Below are positions 42,852-53,265 of a stretch of DNA of 64,000 nucleotides, piece after piece. The DNA is taken from the NCBI RefSeq assembly GCF_000379105.1, contig NZ_KB900609.1:5925962-5989961 (forward strand), in the 5' to 3' direction. The notes below the pieces were generated by a model that was given only the letters and a program-made list of their open reading frames with translations, had not been told where the DNA came from and ran no database searches. Every line of letters starts with the position of its first letter. The stretch's first letter is position 1. Both the position numbers and the translations under genes were made by a program. This DNA comes from Methylobacterium sp. WSM2598 (lineage in GTDB: Bacteria; Pseudomonadota; Alphaproteobacteria; Rhizobiales; Beijerinckiaceae).

Positions 42852-43367
42852 ATGAAGAACCAGGCGTTGAAGGTGGCCGAGCAGGCCCGGGCCCCGGAAG
42901 CCGCGCCGGTGGTGCGCAACCAATACCTGGAGGCCCTGCACCTCGTCGAGCGGCTGCACCGCCGCCTGCTCGACGTCATCAAGGACGAGTTCGAGCGCCG
43001 CGGCCGCGAGGACGTCAACAGCGTGCAGGCGCTGCTGCTCTACAATATCGGCGACAAGGAGCTGACCGCGAGCGAGCTGCGCACCCGCGGCTACTATCTC
43101 GGCTCGAACGTCTCCTACAACGTGAAGAAGCTGGTCGAGACCGGCTACCTGCACCACGCCCGCTCGAAGACCGACCGGCGCTCGGTGCGGATCAGCCTGA
43201 CCGACAAGGGCCGGGAGGTGCACGAGATCGTGCGCGGCCTCTACGACAAGCACGCCCGGACGATCCAGCCGATCGGCGGCATCTCGGAGGACGATTTCGT
43301 CCGCCTGAACCAGTCGCTGGCCCGCCTGGAGCGGTTCTGGACCGACCAGATCCGCTACCGCCTGTGA
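42852..43367 (+). CDS. ldtR: MarR-family regulator LdtR
   Basis: This 171-residue winged-helix protein matches LdtR, a MarR-type regulator of Hyphomicrobiales linked to cell-wall L,D-transpeptidase and osmotic stress genes. The HTH region is KELTASELRTRGYYLGSNVSYNVKKLVETGYLHHARSKTDRRSVRISLTDKG, with the wing residues at DRRSVRISL. The N-terminal helix AAPVVRNQYLEALHLVERLHRRLLDVIKDEFERRGREDVNSVQALLLYNIG is highly typical. A perfect palindrome about 105 bp upstream is the probable operator. DUF6163 and DUF2093 genes flank it. The ATG at 42852 has GAGGCGAAACC before it. Confidence 0.92.
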   Translation: MKNQALKVAEQARAPEAAPVVRNQYLEALHLVERLHRRLLDVIKDEFERRGREDVNSVQALLLYNIGDKELTASELRTRGYYLGSNVSYNVKKLVETGYLHHARSKTDRRSVRISLTDKGREVHEIVRGLYDKHARTIQPIGGISEDDFVRLNQSLARLERFWTDQIRYRL

Positions 43368-43435
43368 GCCCGCGCGGCCCCCGTCGACAGCCGGGCCGCG
43401 GCGTCCTACACGCGGAGATCGGGCCGGAGGACGCG

Positions 43436-43654
43436 ATGCTGGGACGGATGGATCGGGGCGGAACGGGCGAGGCGGTGGTCGAGTACGGCGACAGCAACCT
43501 GCGGGTGGTGCGCCCTGGCCGCTTCGTGCGCTGCGCGGTGACCGGCGCGGAGATCGCCCTCGACGACCTGCGCTACTGGAGCGTGGCCCGCCAGGAGGCC
43601 TATGCCGGGCCGGAGGCGGTGATGCAGCGGCTGCGGGAGACGGGGCGGCCCTGA
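43436..43654 (+). CDS. DUF2093 domain protein
   Basis: This protein of about 72 residues fits DUF2093, a short alphaproteobacterial family: EAVVEYGDSNLRVVRPGRFVRCAVTGAEIALDDLRYWSVARQEAYAGPEAVMQR. The motif FVRCAVTG-I-LDDLRYWSV-RQEAYA is diagnostic. The start ATG at 43436 follows GGAGG by about 5 nt. No biochemical role is known. In related genomes the gene sits next to lpxK and waaA, and here it converges on lpxK with a 4-bp gap. Confidence 0.88.
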   Translation: MLGRMDRGGTGEAVVEYGDSNLRVVRPGRFVRCAVTGAEIALDDLRYWSVARQEAYAGPEAVMQRLRETGRP

Positions 43655-43658
43655 GCGG

Positions 43659-44657
43659 TCAGGGCCCGGCCCGCCCCCTCAGCAGGGCCGCGAGGCGCGC
43701 GCGCAGGAGTGCGGCGTCGTCCGGCGCGAGCGCGAGCCGCACCGGCAGCACCGCCACCGCCATGGCGGCGGGCAGGCGCACGCGGTCCTTCTCGGTGGTG
43801 ACGAGGGTCAGGCCCCGCCGCGTCGCCTCCCGCTCCAGCGCCGCGATCTCCCCCGCCCGGTAGGCGTGATGGTCCGGGAAGGCGCGCGTCCCGCGCAGCT
43901 CCGCCCCGACCGCGCGCAGGCTCTCGAAGAACTTGTCCGGCCGGCCGATCCCCGCGAAGGCGAGGACGGGGCGGCCGCGCAGCGCCGCGGCGGCCGCCGC
44001 GTCCGGCGCGAGCCGCCCGCGCAGGGCGGGCAGGCCGCGCGCCGCCGCCGCCGCGAGGAGCGGGCGACCCTGCGCCGCGTCCCCGATCACCAGCACGGCC
44101 GAGACGAGGGGCCACTGGGCGCCGAGCGGCGCCCGCAGCGGCCCGGCCGGGAAGGGCAGGCCGTTGCCGATGCCGACCCCGGCGTCGAAGACGGCCAGGG
44201 ACCAATCCTTGCGCAGGGACGGGTTCTGCAGCCCGTCATCCATCACGATCACGTCGGCGCCGGCGGCCGCGCAGGCCGCAGCGCCGGTCGGGCGGTCCCG
44301 GGCGACGATGGTGGGCGCCGCGCGGGCGAGGAGCAGGGGCTCGTCGCCGACCTCGGCGGCGCCGTGGGCGGCGGGATCGACGCGCAGCGGCCCCGGCAGG
44401 GACCCGCCGTAGCCCCGGCTCAGGAAGGCGGGGCGCGCGCCGAGCTCCCGCAGCAGGGCCGCGAGCGCCAGGGCGGTCGGGGTCTTGCCGGCCCCGCCCA
44501 GGGTGACGTTGCCGACGCAGACGACCGGGCAGGGGGCCGGCGCGCCAGGCCGGGCCATTCGCCGCGCCGCGGCGGCGCCGTAGAGCGCCCCGACTGGCGC
44601 GAGCAGCCGGGCCGGCAGGGAAGGCGGATCGCGCCACCAGAAGTCCGGGGCCCGCAT
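43659..44657 (-). CDS. lpxK: Tetraacyldisaccharide 4'-kinase LpxK
   Basis: LpxK phosphorylates the 4' position of the lipid A disaccharide at the inner membrane. The 332-residue product starts MRAPDFWWRDPPSLPARLLAPVGALYG, with the membrane-associated N-terminus, and has the P-loop PVVCVGNVTLGGAGKTPTALALA. Further motifs are FLSRGYGGSLPGPLRVDP, EVGDEPLLLARAAPTIVARDR, and ADVIVMDDGLQNPSLRKDWSLAVFDA with the D-D-G-x-Q motif. Length and motifs match the family. The gene starts 2 bp after the waaA stop and is very probably co-transcribed with it. Confidence 0.95.
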   Translation of the reverse strand: MRAPDFWWRDPPSLPARLLAPVGALYGAAAARRMARPGAPAPCPVVCVGNVTLGGAGKTPTALALAALLRELGARPAFLSRGYGGSLPGPLRVDPAAHGAAEVGDEPLLLARAAPTIVARDRPTGAAACAAAGADVIVMDDGLQNPSLRKDWSLAVFDAGVGIGNGLPFPAGPLRAPLGAQWPLVSAVLVIGDAAQGRPLLAAAAARGLPALRGRLAPDAAAAAALRGRPVLAFAGIGRPDKFFESLRAVGAELRGTRAFPDHHAYRAGEIAALEREATRRGLTLVTTEKDRVRLPAAMAVAVLPVRLALAPDDAALLRARLAALLRGRAGP

Positions 44658-44659
44658 CC

Positions 44660-45961
44660 TCAGCCGAACCGGCCGCTGATCTTCATCTGGCAGATGAAGG
44701 GTTCGAGGGCCGCCATGGTCCGGTCGAGGGCGCCGCCGCAGGCCGTCACCGCGCGGCGCCCGGCCGCCGCCATCGCGGCGCGGCGCGCCGGGTCGGCGAG
44801 GAGCCGGCCCAGGGCCTCCGCGAGGGCGTCCTCGTCAGCCACCGCCAAGGCGGCCCCGGCCTGTCCCAGCACCGCGTAGGCCTGGGCGAAGTTCCGGACA
44901 TGGGGCCCGTGCAGGATCGGGGTGTCGAGCCGGGCCGGCTCGATCGGGTTCTGGCCGCCGCGCTCGACCAGGGATCCGCCGATGAAGGCGACGGGCGCGA
45001 GGCGGTAGAACAGGCCGAGCTCCCCGATCGTGTCGGCGACGTAGAGATCGGTGCGCGCGTCGGGCAGGCCGCCCCGGCTGCGCAGCGCGACGCGCAGGCC
45101 GGCGGCGCGGCCCGCCGCGGCGATCTCGGCGCCGCGGCGCGGATGGCGCGGCACGACGAGGGTGATCAGGCCGGGGCGCTGCGCGGCGAGGCGCCGATGG
45201 ACCGCGATGATGCCCGCCTCCTCGCCCGGATGCGTGCTGGCCGCGAGCCAGACCGGCCGCCCGGCCAGCATCGCCGAGAACTGGGCCAGGGCCTGCGGGT
45301 CGGCCGGCGGGGCGGGGGCGTCGAATTTCAGGTTCCCGGACACGACGACCCGCGGCGCCCCGAGCCGGAGGAAGCGCTCGGCCTCCTCGCGGGTCTGGAC
45401 GAGGCAGATCGCGATGCGCGAGAGCACCGCCCGCGCCAAGGCCGGCAGCCGGGCCCAGCCCCGGGCGGAGCGCTCCGACATGCGGCCGTTGACGAGGATC
45501 AGGGGCACCTGGCGGGCATCGAGGGCCAGGATGGTGTTCGGCCACAGTTCCGATTCCGCCACGATGGCGAGGTCCGGCCGCCAATGGTCCAGGAAGCGCG
45601 CCACGTAGCGCGGCGCGTCCAGGGGCGCGAATTGGTGCAGGGCGCCCGCGGGCAGGCGGGCGGCGACGAGGTCGGCCGAGGTTCGGGTGCCGGAGGTGAC
45701 CAGCACCGTGAAGCCGCGGCGGGCGAGGCGGTCGACGAGCGGCAGCAGCATCAGGGCCTCGCCGACGCTGGCGCCGTGCGCCCAGACGAGGGGCCCGGCG
45801 GGGCGCGGCTTGCCGGCGCGCCCGACGCGCTCGGGCAGCCGCTCCGGATCCTCCTTGCCCTTGCGGCGGCGCCAGGCGAGCAGGCCGATCAGGGCCGGTT
45901 CGAGGGCGAGGAGCCCGTGATGGTAGGCCCGCAGCAGGAACGGCATGGCGGGGGCGCTCAT
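44660..45961 (-). CDS. waaA: 3-deoxy-D-manno-octulosonic acid (Kdo) transferase WaaA
   Basis: WaaA adds Kdo residues to lipid A precursor. The 433-residue product starts MSAPAMPFLLRAYHHGLLALEP at the ATG at 45959-45961; the frame extends upstream but without homology. It has VWAHGASVGEALMLLPLVDRL, VTSGTRTSADLVAARLP, PNTILALDARQVPLILVNGRMSERS, and the C-terminal GGSLVERGGQNPIEPARLDTPILHGPH (sugar-nucleotide site). Family length is about 420-430. It forms an operon with lpxK. Whether it is mono- or bifunctional is not seen from sequence. Confidence 0.95.
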   Translation of the reverse strand: MSAPAMPFLLRAYHHGLLALEPALIGLLAWRRRKGKEDPERLPERVGRAGKPRPAGPLVWAHGASVGEALMLLPLVDRLARRGFTVLVTSGTRTSADLVAARLPAGALHQFAPLDAPRYVARFLDHWRPDLAIVAESELWPNTILALDARQVPLILVNGRMSERSARGWARLPALARAVLSRIAICLVQTREEAERFLRLGAPRVVVSGNLKFDAPAPPADPQALAQFSAMLAGRPVWLAASTHPGEEAGIIAVHRRLAAQRPGLITLVVPRHPRRGAEIAAAGRAAGLRVALRSRGGLPDARTDLYVADTIGELGLFYRLAPVAFIGGSLVERGGQNPIEPARLDTPILHGPHVRNFAQAYAVLGQAGAALAVADEDALAEALGRLLADPARRAAMAAAGRRAVTACGGALDRTMAALEPFICQMKISGRFG

Positions 45962-46334
45962 CCGGCGCCCCGCTCCGGCCCGCGCTCGCGGGAAGGGGCG
46001 GACGGACCGCCGGGACAGCCGGTGGGAAGGCGGCCGGTGCGGAGGACAGGGCTCATGAGATGACGCTGCGGCGGACCTCGGGCGAGGCCGCGGGGAGCCG
46101 GCGCCGCGGGGGACCGACTCGGACCCCACCCGCCGTATCCCGCTTCCGGAGCCCGCCGTCTAGCGCCCCCTGAGTGCAGGGCGCAACCTCGCGCGGGCCC
46201 CGATCCGCGCGTCGCGGCGGGGCGTGCGGGCGCCGCGGGCGCTTGCGGCGCCGCGCGGCCTTGGTCATAAGCCGCCCGGCGGCGGGGAGTCGTTCCGGGC
46301 CGCCACCGGAGGCGCCCCCGCGTTCGCCGTCGCG
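45962..46334. other. Intergenic region between divergent waaA and metallophosphoesterase genes
   Basis: GC-rich with no supported gene. Frames are open on both strands but lack protein likeness. No strong promoter, hairpin or repeat was picked out. It presumably holds both promoters. Confidence 0.4.
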
Positions 46335-47231
46335 ATGTTCCGCCTCGCCCACCTCACCGATCCCCATGTCGGGCCGCTCTCGCGCCCGCGCCTGCGCCAG
46401 CTGCTCAGCAAGCGCGCGACCGGCTGGGTGAACTGGAGCCGCGGCCGCAAGCTGACGCACGACATGGCGGTGCTGGAGGCGCTGGTCGCCGACCTGCGGG
46501 CGGCCGCGCCCGACCACATCGCCTGCACGGGCGACCTCTGCAACATCGGATTGCCGAGCGAGTGGGAGACCGCCCGGATGTTCCTGGAGGCGCTGGGCGG
46601 GCCCGAGGCGGTGAGCTTCGTGCCGGGCAACCACGACGCCTACGTGCGCGGCTCCCTCGACGGGCTCCTCGACGCGGTCGGCCCCTGGACGCGGGACGAT
46701 GCCGGAGGCGAGCGCGCCTTCCCCTACCTGCGCCGCCGCGGGCCGCTCGCCCTGGTCGGGCTGTCCTCGGCGATCCCGACCGCGCCCTTCGTGGCGAGCG
46801 GCCGGCTCGGAACCCGCCAGATCGCGGCGGCCGAAGCGCTGCTCGGCAGCCTCGCCCGCGAGCCGGAGGCGCCCTGCCGCGTGGTGATGATCCACCACCC
46901 GCCCCATGTCGGCGGGGCCCTGCCCGGGCGCAACCTGACCGACGCGTCCGCCGTCGAGGCGATGATCCGCCGGGTCGGCGCGGACCTCGTCCTGCACGGC
47001 CACAACCACGTCGGCTCGGTCGCCTTCGTGATCGGGCCGGACGGGCGGCGCGTGCCGGTGATCGGGGCGCCCTCCGCCTCGGCCCGCGGCGGCGCGCTGA
47101 GCCACTGCGCCGGCTACCACCTCTACGAATTCGCCCGGACCGCGACGGGCTACGCCGTCACCGCGACCCTGCGCGGCCTGCTCCCGGACGACCGCATCGG
47201 CGACCTCGGAATCCTCACCCTCTACGGCTGA
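46335..47231 (+). CDS. Calcineurin-like metallophosphoesterase
   Basis: This protein of about 298 residues has the full metal-binding set of calcineurin-like phosphoesterases: D-x-H in FRLAHLTDPHVGPLS, GD in HIACTGDLCNIG, GNHD in VSFVPGNHDAYVRG, H in VVMIHHPPHVGG and GHNHV in DLVLHGHNHVGSV. It most resembles cyclic-nucleotide phosphodiesterase-like or UDP-diacylglucosamine-type hydrolases, but the substrate is not known. The ATG at 46335 is directly before the first beta strand, which supports this start; the earlier frame is low in likeness. It precedes the CDC48-like gene by 139 bp. Confidence 0.88.
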   Translation: MFRLAHLTDPHVGPLSRPRLRQLLSKRATGWVNWSRGRKLTHDMAVLEALVADLRAAAPDHIACTGDLCNIGLPSEWETARMFLEALGGPEAVSFVPGNHDAYVRGSLDGLLDAVGPWTRDDAGGERAFPYLRRRGPLALVGLSSAIPTAPFVASGRLGTRQIAAAEALLGSLAREPEAPCRVVMIHHPPHVGGALPGRNLTDASAVEAMIRRVGADLVLHGHNHVGSVAFVIGPDGRRVPVIGAPSASARGGALSHCAGYHLYEFARTATGYAVTATLRGLLPDDRIGDLGILTLYG

Positions 47232-47370
47232 GCGGGCGCGATTCGCCGCGCGCCGAACAATCCGCGCGGCCCCCGCGTTCTCCCGCCGAACGGGGCCCCA
47301 CGCGGACGGGCGAGCTCCCCGCCCGGCGCCGCGGGCGCCCGGGCGCCCGCGCAGCGAGAGGCGGATCGGG

Positions 47371-49644
<2,274 letters not shown>

Positions 49645-49645
49645 T

Positions 49646-49845
49646 CCGACATCCGACGGATGGCTTCGCCATGCGGATGTCGGCTTCGCTCAAGCGCCGC
49701 GCGGGCTTGGCATGCGACATCCGCCGGATGGCTTCGCCATGCGGATGTCGGCTTCGCTCAAGCGCCGCGCGGGCTTGGCATGCGACATTCGACGGATGGC
49801 TTCGCCATGCGGATGTCGGCTTCGCTCAAGCGCCGCGCGGCCGGG
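49646..49845. repeat. Three tandem copies of a 68-bp hairpin-forming unit (family A)
   Basis: CGACATCCG/CGACATTCG begins at 49647, 49715 and 49783 with an exact 68-bp period. In the first copy CCGACATCCG (49646-49655) pairs with CGGATGTCGG (49674-49683), and ATGGC (49660-49664) pairs with GCCAT (49668-49672) around TTC, giving one long hairpin. The rest of the unit is gcttcgctcaagcgccgcgc plus ggcttggcatg. The third copy is cut at its end. Related single or tandem copies are at 19.2, 21.0, 28.2 and 59 kb. Confidence 0.95.
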
Positions 49846-49871
49846 ATCGATCGGGCGGCGCCCACGGCCGG

Positions 49872-51020
49872 TCACGGGGCCGCCGCGATCGCCCGGCTGA
49901 GGTCGAGCGCGAAGCGCCCGCTGCTCCACATGCCCTCGAGGGCGGTGTTGGTCAGGGCCACGAGCGTGAGGCCGCGGGCCGGGTCGACGAGCCAGCTGTG
50001 GCCGTAGACGCCGCCCCAGCGCCACGTCCCGGGCGTCTCCGCGACCCCCGCCGCCCGCGGATCGCGCAGCACCGCGAATCCGAGCCCGTAGCCCCAGCCG
50101 GGCGAGCCTTCGAGGTCGATCTTGGCGACCTGGTCGCGGCCCATCTCCGCCGCGAGGTCGGGCGGCATCAGCGGCGCGCCGCCCCCGCGCAGGGCCTCCA
50201 GGAGGCGCATCACCTCCGCGGCCGTGCCGACCATCCCGGCGCCGCCGGACGGAAAGGCCTCCGGATCGAAGATGCGGGCCGGATCCATCGCGATGCCGGC
50301 CAGGCCCGGCCCGAAGGGCAGGGTGTCCGGCTCGCGCATCCGGCGCGCGAGCGGCACCCCGTCCGCGTAGGCGGCGGCGAGGCGGGAGGCGTCGCCGAGG
50401 GCGAAGCCGGTGTCGCGCAGGCCCAGGGGCTCCGCGACGAGGCGGCGCACCGCCTCCGGCAGCGTCAGGCCGGTCGCGGCCGCCACCAGGGCCCCGGCGA
50501 CGTCGAGGCCGAGCCCGTAGCGGAAGCCGGTGCCCGGCGCGAACAGCAGCGGCACGCCCGCGAGGCGGCGCAGGTTCTCCGCGAGGGTCAGGCCGCAGCG
50601 GTCCATCCCGTCCGAAACGCCGGCTCGGTGCAGCGGCCCGTCCGCGGGTTCGAGGAAGCCGTAGCCGAGCCCCGAGGCGTGGCTGAGGAGGTGGCGGAGC
50701 GTGATGCGCGCCGGCCGCCCCTCGTGGCGCGGCGCGAAATCCGGCAGCCACTCGGTGATCGGGCGGTCGAGCGCGAGCCGACCCTGCGCCACCAGGGCCA
50801 GCGCGGCCGCGGCCACGAAGGGCTTCGACACGGAGGCGAGCCGGAAGATCGTGTCCGGCCGCATCGGCGCCGCCGCCTCGCGGTCGGCGAGCCCGGCGGC
50901 GCGGGCGTAGACGGTCTCTCCGTCCCGGCCCACCAGAACGACGGCGCCGACGATGCGCTCGGCCGCCAGGGCGCCGTCGATGACGCGGTCGAGCCGCAGG
51001 ATCAGCGAGGTCGCGGACAT
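49872..51020 (-). CDS. Serine hydrolase of the class C beta-lactamase fold
   Basis: This 382-residue protein belongs to the beta-lactamase/penicillin-binding-like serine hydrolases. The SxxK motif is S63-V-S-K66 in FRLASVSKPFVAAAALAL, with a second-motif region around GFRYGLGLDVAGALV and a C-terminal GGVYGHSWLVDP in place of KTG. It lacks a clear signal peptide, so it may be cytoplasmic and act as an esterase or amidase and not as a resistance beta-lactamase. Its start codon is next to the MFS stop (1-bp gap), so the two are an operon. Its 3' flank is close to the 68-bp repeats. Confidence 0.85.
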   Translation of the reverse strand: MSATSLILRLDRVIDGALAAERIVGAVVLVGRDGETVYARAAGLADREAAAPMRPDTIFRLASVSKPFVAAAALALVAQGRLALDRPITEWLPDFAPRHEGRPARITLRHLLSHASGLGYGFLEPADGPLHRAGVSDGMDRCGLTLAENLRRLAGVPLLFAPGTGFRYGLGLDVAGALVAAATGLTLPEAVRRLVAEPLGLRDTGFALGDASRLAAAYADGVPLARRMREPDTLPFGPGLAGIAMDPARIFDPEAFPSGGAGMVGTAAEVMRLLEALRGGGAPLMPPDLAAEMGRDQVAKIDLEGSPGWGYGLGFAVLRDPRAAGVAETPGTWRWGGVYGHSWLVDPARGLTLVALTNTALEGMWSSGRFALDLSRAIAAAP

Positions 51021-51021
51021 G

Positions 51022-52230
51022 TCACGCTCCTTCGAGGGGTGAGGGTGGCGCGGCCGGCGGGAAGCCGTGGTGCCGGGCGCGCAGGACGACGAGGAAGCTC
51101 GGGACGAGCAGGATCATGAGCGCCGGCGGCAGGCCCTGGGCGCCGACCCGCTCCAGGAGCAGGCCGCCGACGAGGCCGCCCCCCGCGATGGCGAGGTTCC
51201 AGGTCGTCACCAGCATCGCCTGCGCGACGTCCGCCTCCTCCCCGGCGGACCGGCTGAGGGCCGTCTGGAACAGCGTCGCGGCGCCGCCGAAGGCGAGGCC
51301 CCAGGCGGCGACCGCCGCGATCAGGAGCGCCGCGCCGCCGCCGAGGGCGAGACCCAGCGCCGAGAGGCCGAACAGGGCCGTGCTGAGGAGCGTCAGCGTC
51401 CGCAACCGGCGATCGACGAGGAGGCCGACGATGCCGAGGCCGAGCACCGAGGCCGCGCCGAAGACGAGCAGCACGCGATCGGTGCGGGCGCCGAGCCCCG
51501 CCGCGTCGAGGAACGGCGCGATGTAGGTGTAGAGGATGGTGTGCGCGAGCACGAAGGTCAGCGTCGCGGCGAGGACCGGCCGGATCCCGGCCATGGACGC
51601 CACGCGGGAGAGCGGCAGCCCGCGGCCGGCCGCCTGTCCGGGAGGATCGGGCAGGGCGGCCAGAACCCAGACGATCAGGATACCGCTGAGCCCCGTCACC
51701 AGGCCGAAGCAGGCGCGCCAGCCGATCAGGGCGCCGAGGAAGGTGCCGGCCGGGATGCCGATCGACAGCGCCAGCGGCGTGCCGGCCATGGCGACCGCGA
51801 TGGCGCGGCCCCGCGCGGCCTCGGGCACCATCCGGGCCGCGTAACCGGCCAGGAGCGCCCAGAGCAGCCCCGCCGAGATGCCGGCGACCGCGCGCGCCGC
51901 GAGGGTCAGGGCGTAGGAGCCGGACAGGGTCGTCACGGTGTTGGCGACGGCGAAGCCGGCGATCGCGGCGATCAGCAGCGGGCGCCGCCGCAGCGGCCGC
52001 GTCGCCGCGGTCACCGGGATGGCGGCGAGGAGCGAGCCGGCGGCGTAGACCGTGACGAACTGCCCGGCGACGGCCTCGGAGACGGCGAGATCCGCGCCGA
52101 TCTGCGGCAGCAGGCCGGCCGGCAACGCCTCGGTGAGGATGGTGATGAAACCCGCCATGGCGAGGGCGAGGAGGCCCGGGAGCGGCAGGCCCTCGCCGCG
52201 GGAGGGGTGGGAGGCGGGGGGCGTTCTCAT
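51022..52230 (-). CDS. MFS transporter (drug/sugar efflux type)
   Basis: This 402-residue membrane protein has 12 predicted helices and the major facilitator pattern of the AraJ/DHA1 type: LALAMAGFITILTEALPAGLLPQIGADLAVSEAVAGQFVTVYAAGSLLAAIPVT. Between helices 2 and 3 lies TRPLRRRPLLIAA, the typical basic loop. The second half starts with RPVLAATLTFVLAHTILYTYIAPFL. The substrate is unknown. It is divergent from a LysR regulator with a 92-bp gap, a classical arrangement in which the regulator controls the transporter operon, here with a serine hydrolase. Confidence 0.9.
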   Translation of the reverse strand: MRTPPASHPSRGEGLPLPGLLALAMAGFITILTEALPAGLLPQIGADLAVSEAVAGQFVTVYAAGSLLAAIPVTAATRPLRRRPLLIAAIAGFAVANTVTTLSGSYALTLAARAVAGISAGLLWALLAGYAARMVPEAARGRAIAVAMAGTPLALSIGIPAGTFLGALIGWRACFGLVTGLSGILIVWVLAALPDPPGQAAGRGLPLSRVASMAGIRPVLAATLTFVLAHTILYTYIAPFLDAAGLGARTDRVLLVFGAASVLGLGIVGLLVDRRLRTLTLLSTALFGLSALGLALGGGAALLIAAVAAWGLAFGGAATLFQTALSRSAGEEADVAQAMLVTTWNLAIAGGGLVGGLLLERVGAQGLPPALMILLVPSFLVVLRARHHGFPPAAPPSPLEGA

Positions 52231-52322
52231 GGCCCGGGAGGGTAGGGGCCTCGCTGACCCTGCGGAATGAGGCTAGAATTCCCGACATCGCGGACATCCG
52301 CGTCCGCAATCGGGGGGGGCCC

Positions 52323-53249
52323 ATGGAGCATCTCGGCGCACTCAACGCCTTCGTGCAGACGGCCGAGGCGGGCGGGTTCGCGCCGGCCGCGGCGCGGCTC
52401 GGCCTCTCCGCCTCGGCGGTCGGCAAGGCGGTGGCGCGGCTGGAGGATCGGCTCGCGGTCCGGCTCTTCCACCGCTCCACGCGCTCGCTCACGCTCACCC
52501 CGGAGGGCGCCATGTTCCTCGACCGCTGCCGGCGCATCTTCTCCGAGATCGAGGCCGCCGAGATCGAACTCTCCCGGACCCGGCGCGCCCCGAGCGGGAC
52601 GCTGCGCGTCAGCCTGCCCCTGATCGGCATGCTGATGATGCCGGCGGTGATGGCCTTCATGCGGGCCTATCCGGAGATCACCCTCGATCTCGACTTCACC
52701 GACCGGCTGGTGGACGTGATCGAGGAGGGCTTCGACGCCGTGATCCGCACCGGCGAGGCGCGCGACTCGCGGCTGATGATGCGCCGGCTCGGCGCCTTCT
52801 CGCACCGGATCGTCGCCTCGCCCGACTACCTCGCGGCCCGCGGCACGCCGCGCGCGCCGGAGGACCTGCTCGCCCATGCCTGCCTGCACCACCGCTATCC
52901 CACGACGGGCAAGCTGCAGCGCTGGCCCCTGGTGCGGGACGGCGCGGATCTCGACCTCGCCCTGCCGGTGACCGCGGTGGCGAGCACCCTGGAACCGCAG
53001 CTCTGCCTCGCCGAGGAGGGGTTCGGCCTCGCCTGCCTGCCGCTCTTCGCGGTGCAGCGGTCCCTGCGGCGCGGCGCGCTCGTCGCCGTCCTTCGCGATC
53101 ACCTGCGCGAGGTCGGCGCCTTCCACATCCTGTGGCCGGCGAGCCGCCACCCCTCGCCCAAGCTCGCCGCCTTCGTGGCCTTCATGGGCGAGAACCTGCT
53201 GCGCGAGACCGATCCGCTCCGCTGCCGGCAGGATGCGCAGGATTCCTGA
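52323..53249 (+). CDS. LysR-family transcriptional regulator
   Basis: This 308-residue protein has the LysR helix-turn-helix in MEHLGALNAFVQTAEAGGFAPAAARLGLSASAVGKAVARLEDRLAVRLFHRSTRSLTLT, followed by the substrate-binding domain with RVSLPLIGMLMMPAVMAFMRAYPEITLDLDFTDRLVDVIEEGFDAVIRTGEARDSRLMMRRL, typical of the CrgA/AaeR subgroup. The ATG at 52323 has a GGGGGGG-type upstream. It lies 92 bp from the divergent MFS gene and likely regulates it. It converges on otsA with a 16-bp gap. Confidence 0.92.
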   Translation: MEHLGALNAFVQTAEAGGFAPAAARLGLSASAVGKAVARLEDRLAVRLFHRSTRSLTLTPEGAMFLDRCRRIFSEIEAAEIELSRTRRAPSGTLRVSLPLIGMLMMPAVMAFMRAYPEITLDLDFTDRLVDVIEEGFDAVIRTGEARDSRLMMRRLGAFSHRIVASPDYLAARGTPRAPEDLLAHACLHHRYPTTGKLQRWPLVRDGADLDLALPVTAVASTLEPQLCLAEEGFGLACLPLFAVQRSLRRGALVAVLRDHLREVGAFHILWPASRHPSPKLAAFVAFMGENLLRETDPLRCRQDAQDS

Positions 53250-53265
53250 GCGCCGCGTCCCGCGG

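Noticed and set aside
49646..49845. 68-bp repeats as a CRISPR array
   Set aside because: There are no variable spacers; the unit is a single hairpin-forming tandem repeat that recurs elsewhere in the window.
49872..51020. Antibiotic-resistance beta-lactamase
   Set aside because: The SxxK motif is present but no signal peptide or KTG triad is clear, and the operon with an MFS pump is better described as a general serine hydrolase.
52227..53150. Minus-strand frame opposite the LysR gene
   Set aside because: It is the antisense frame of a clear LysR regulator and carries no recognisable motif.
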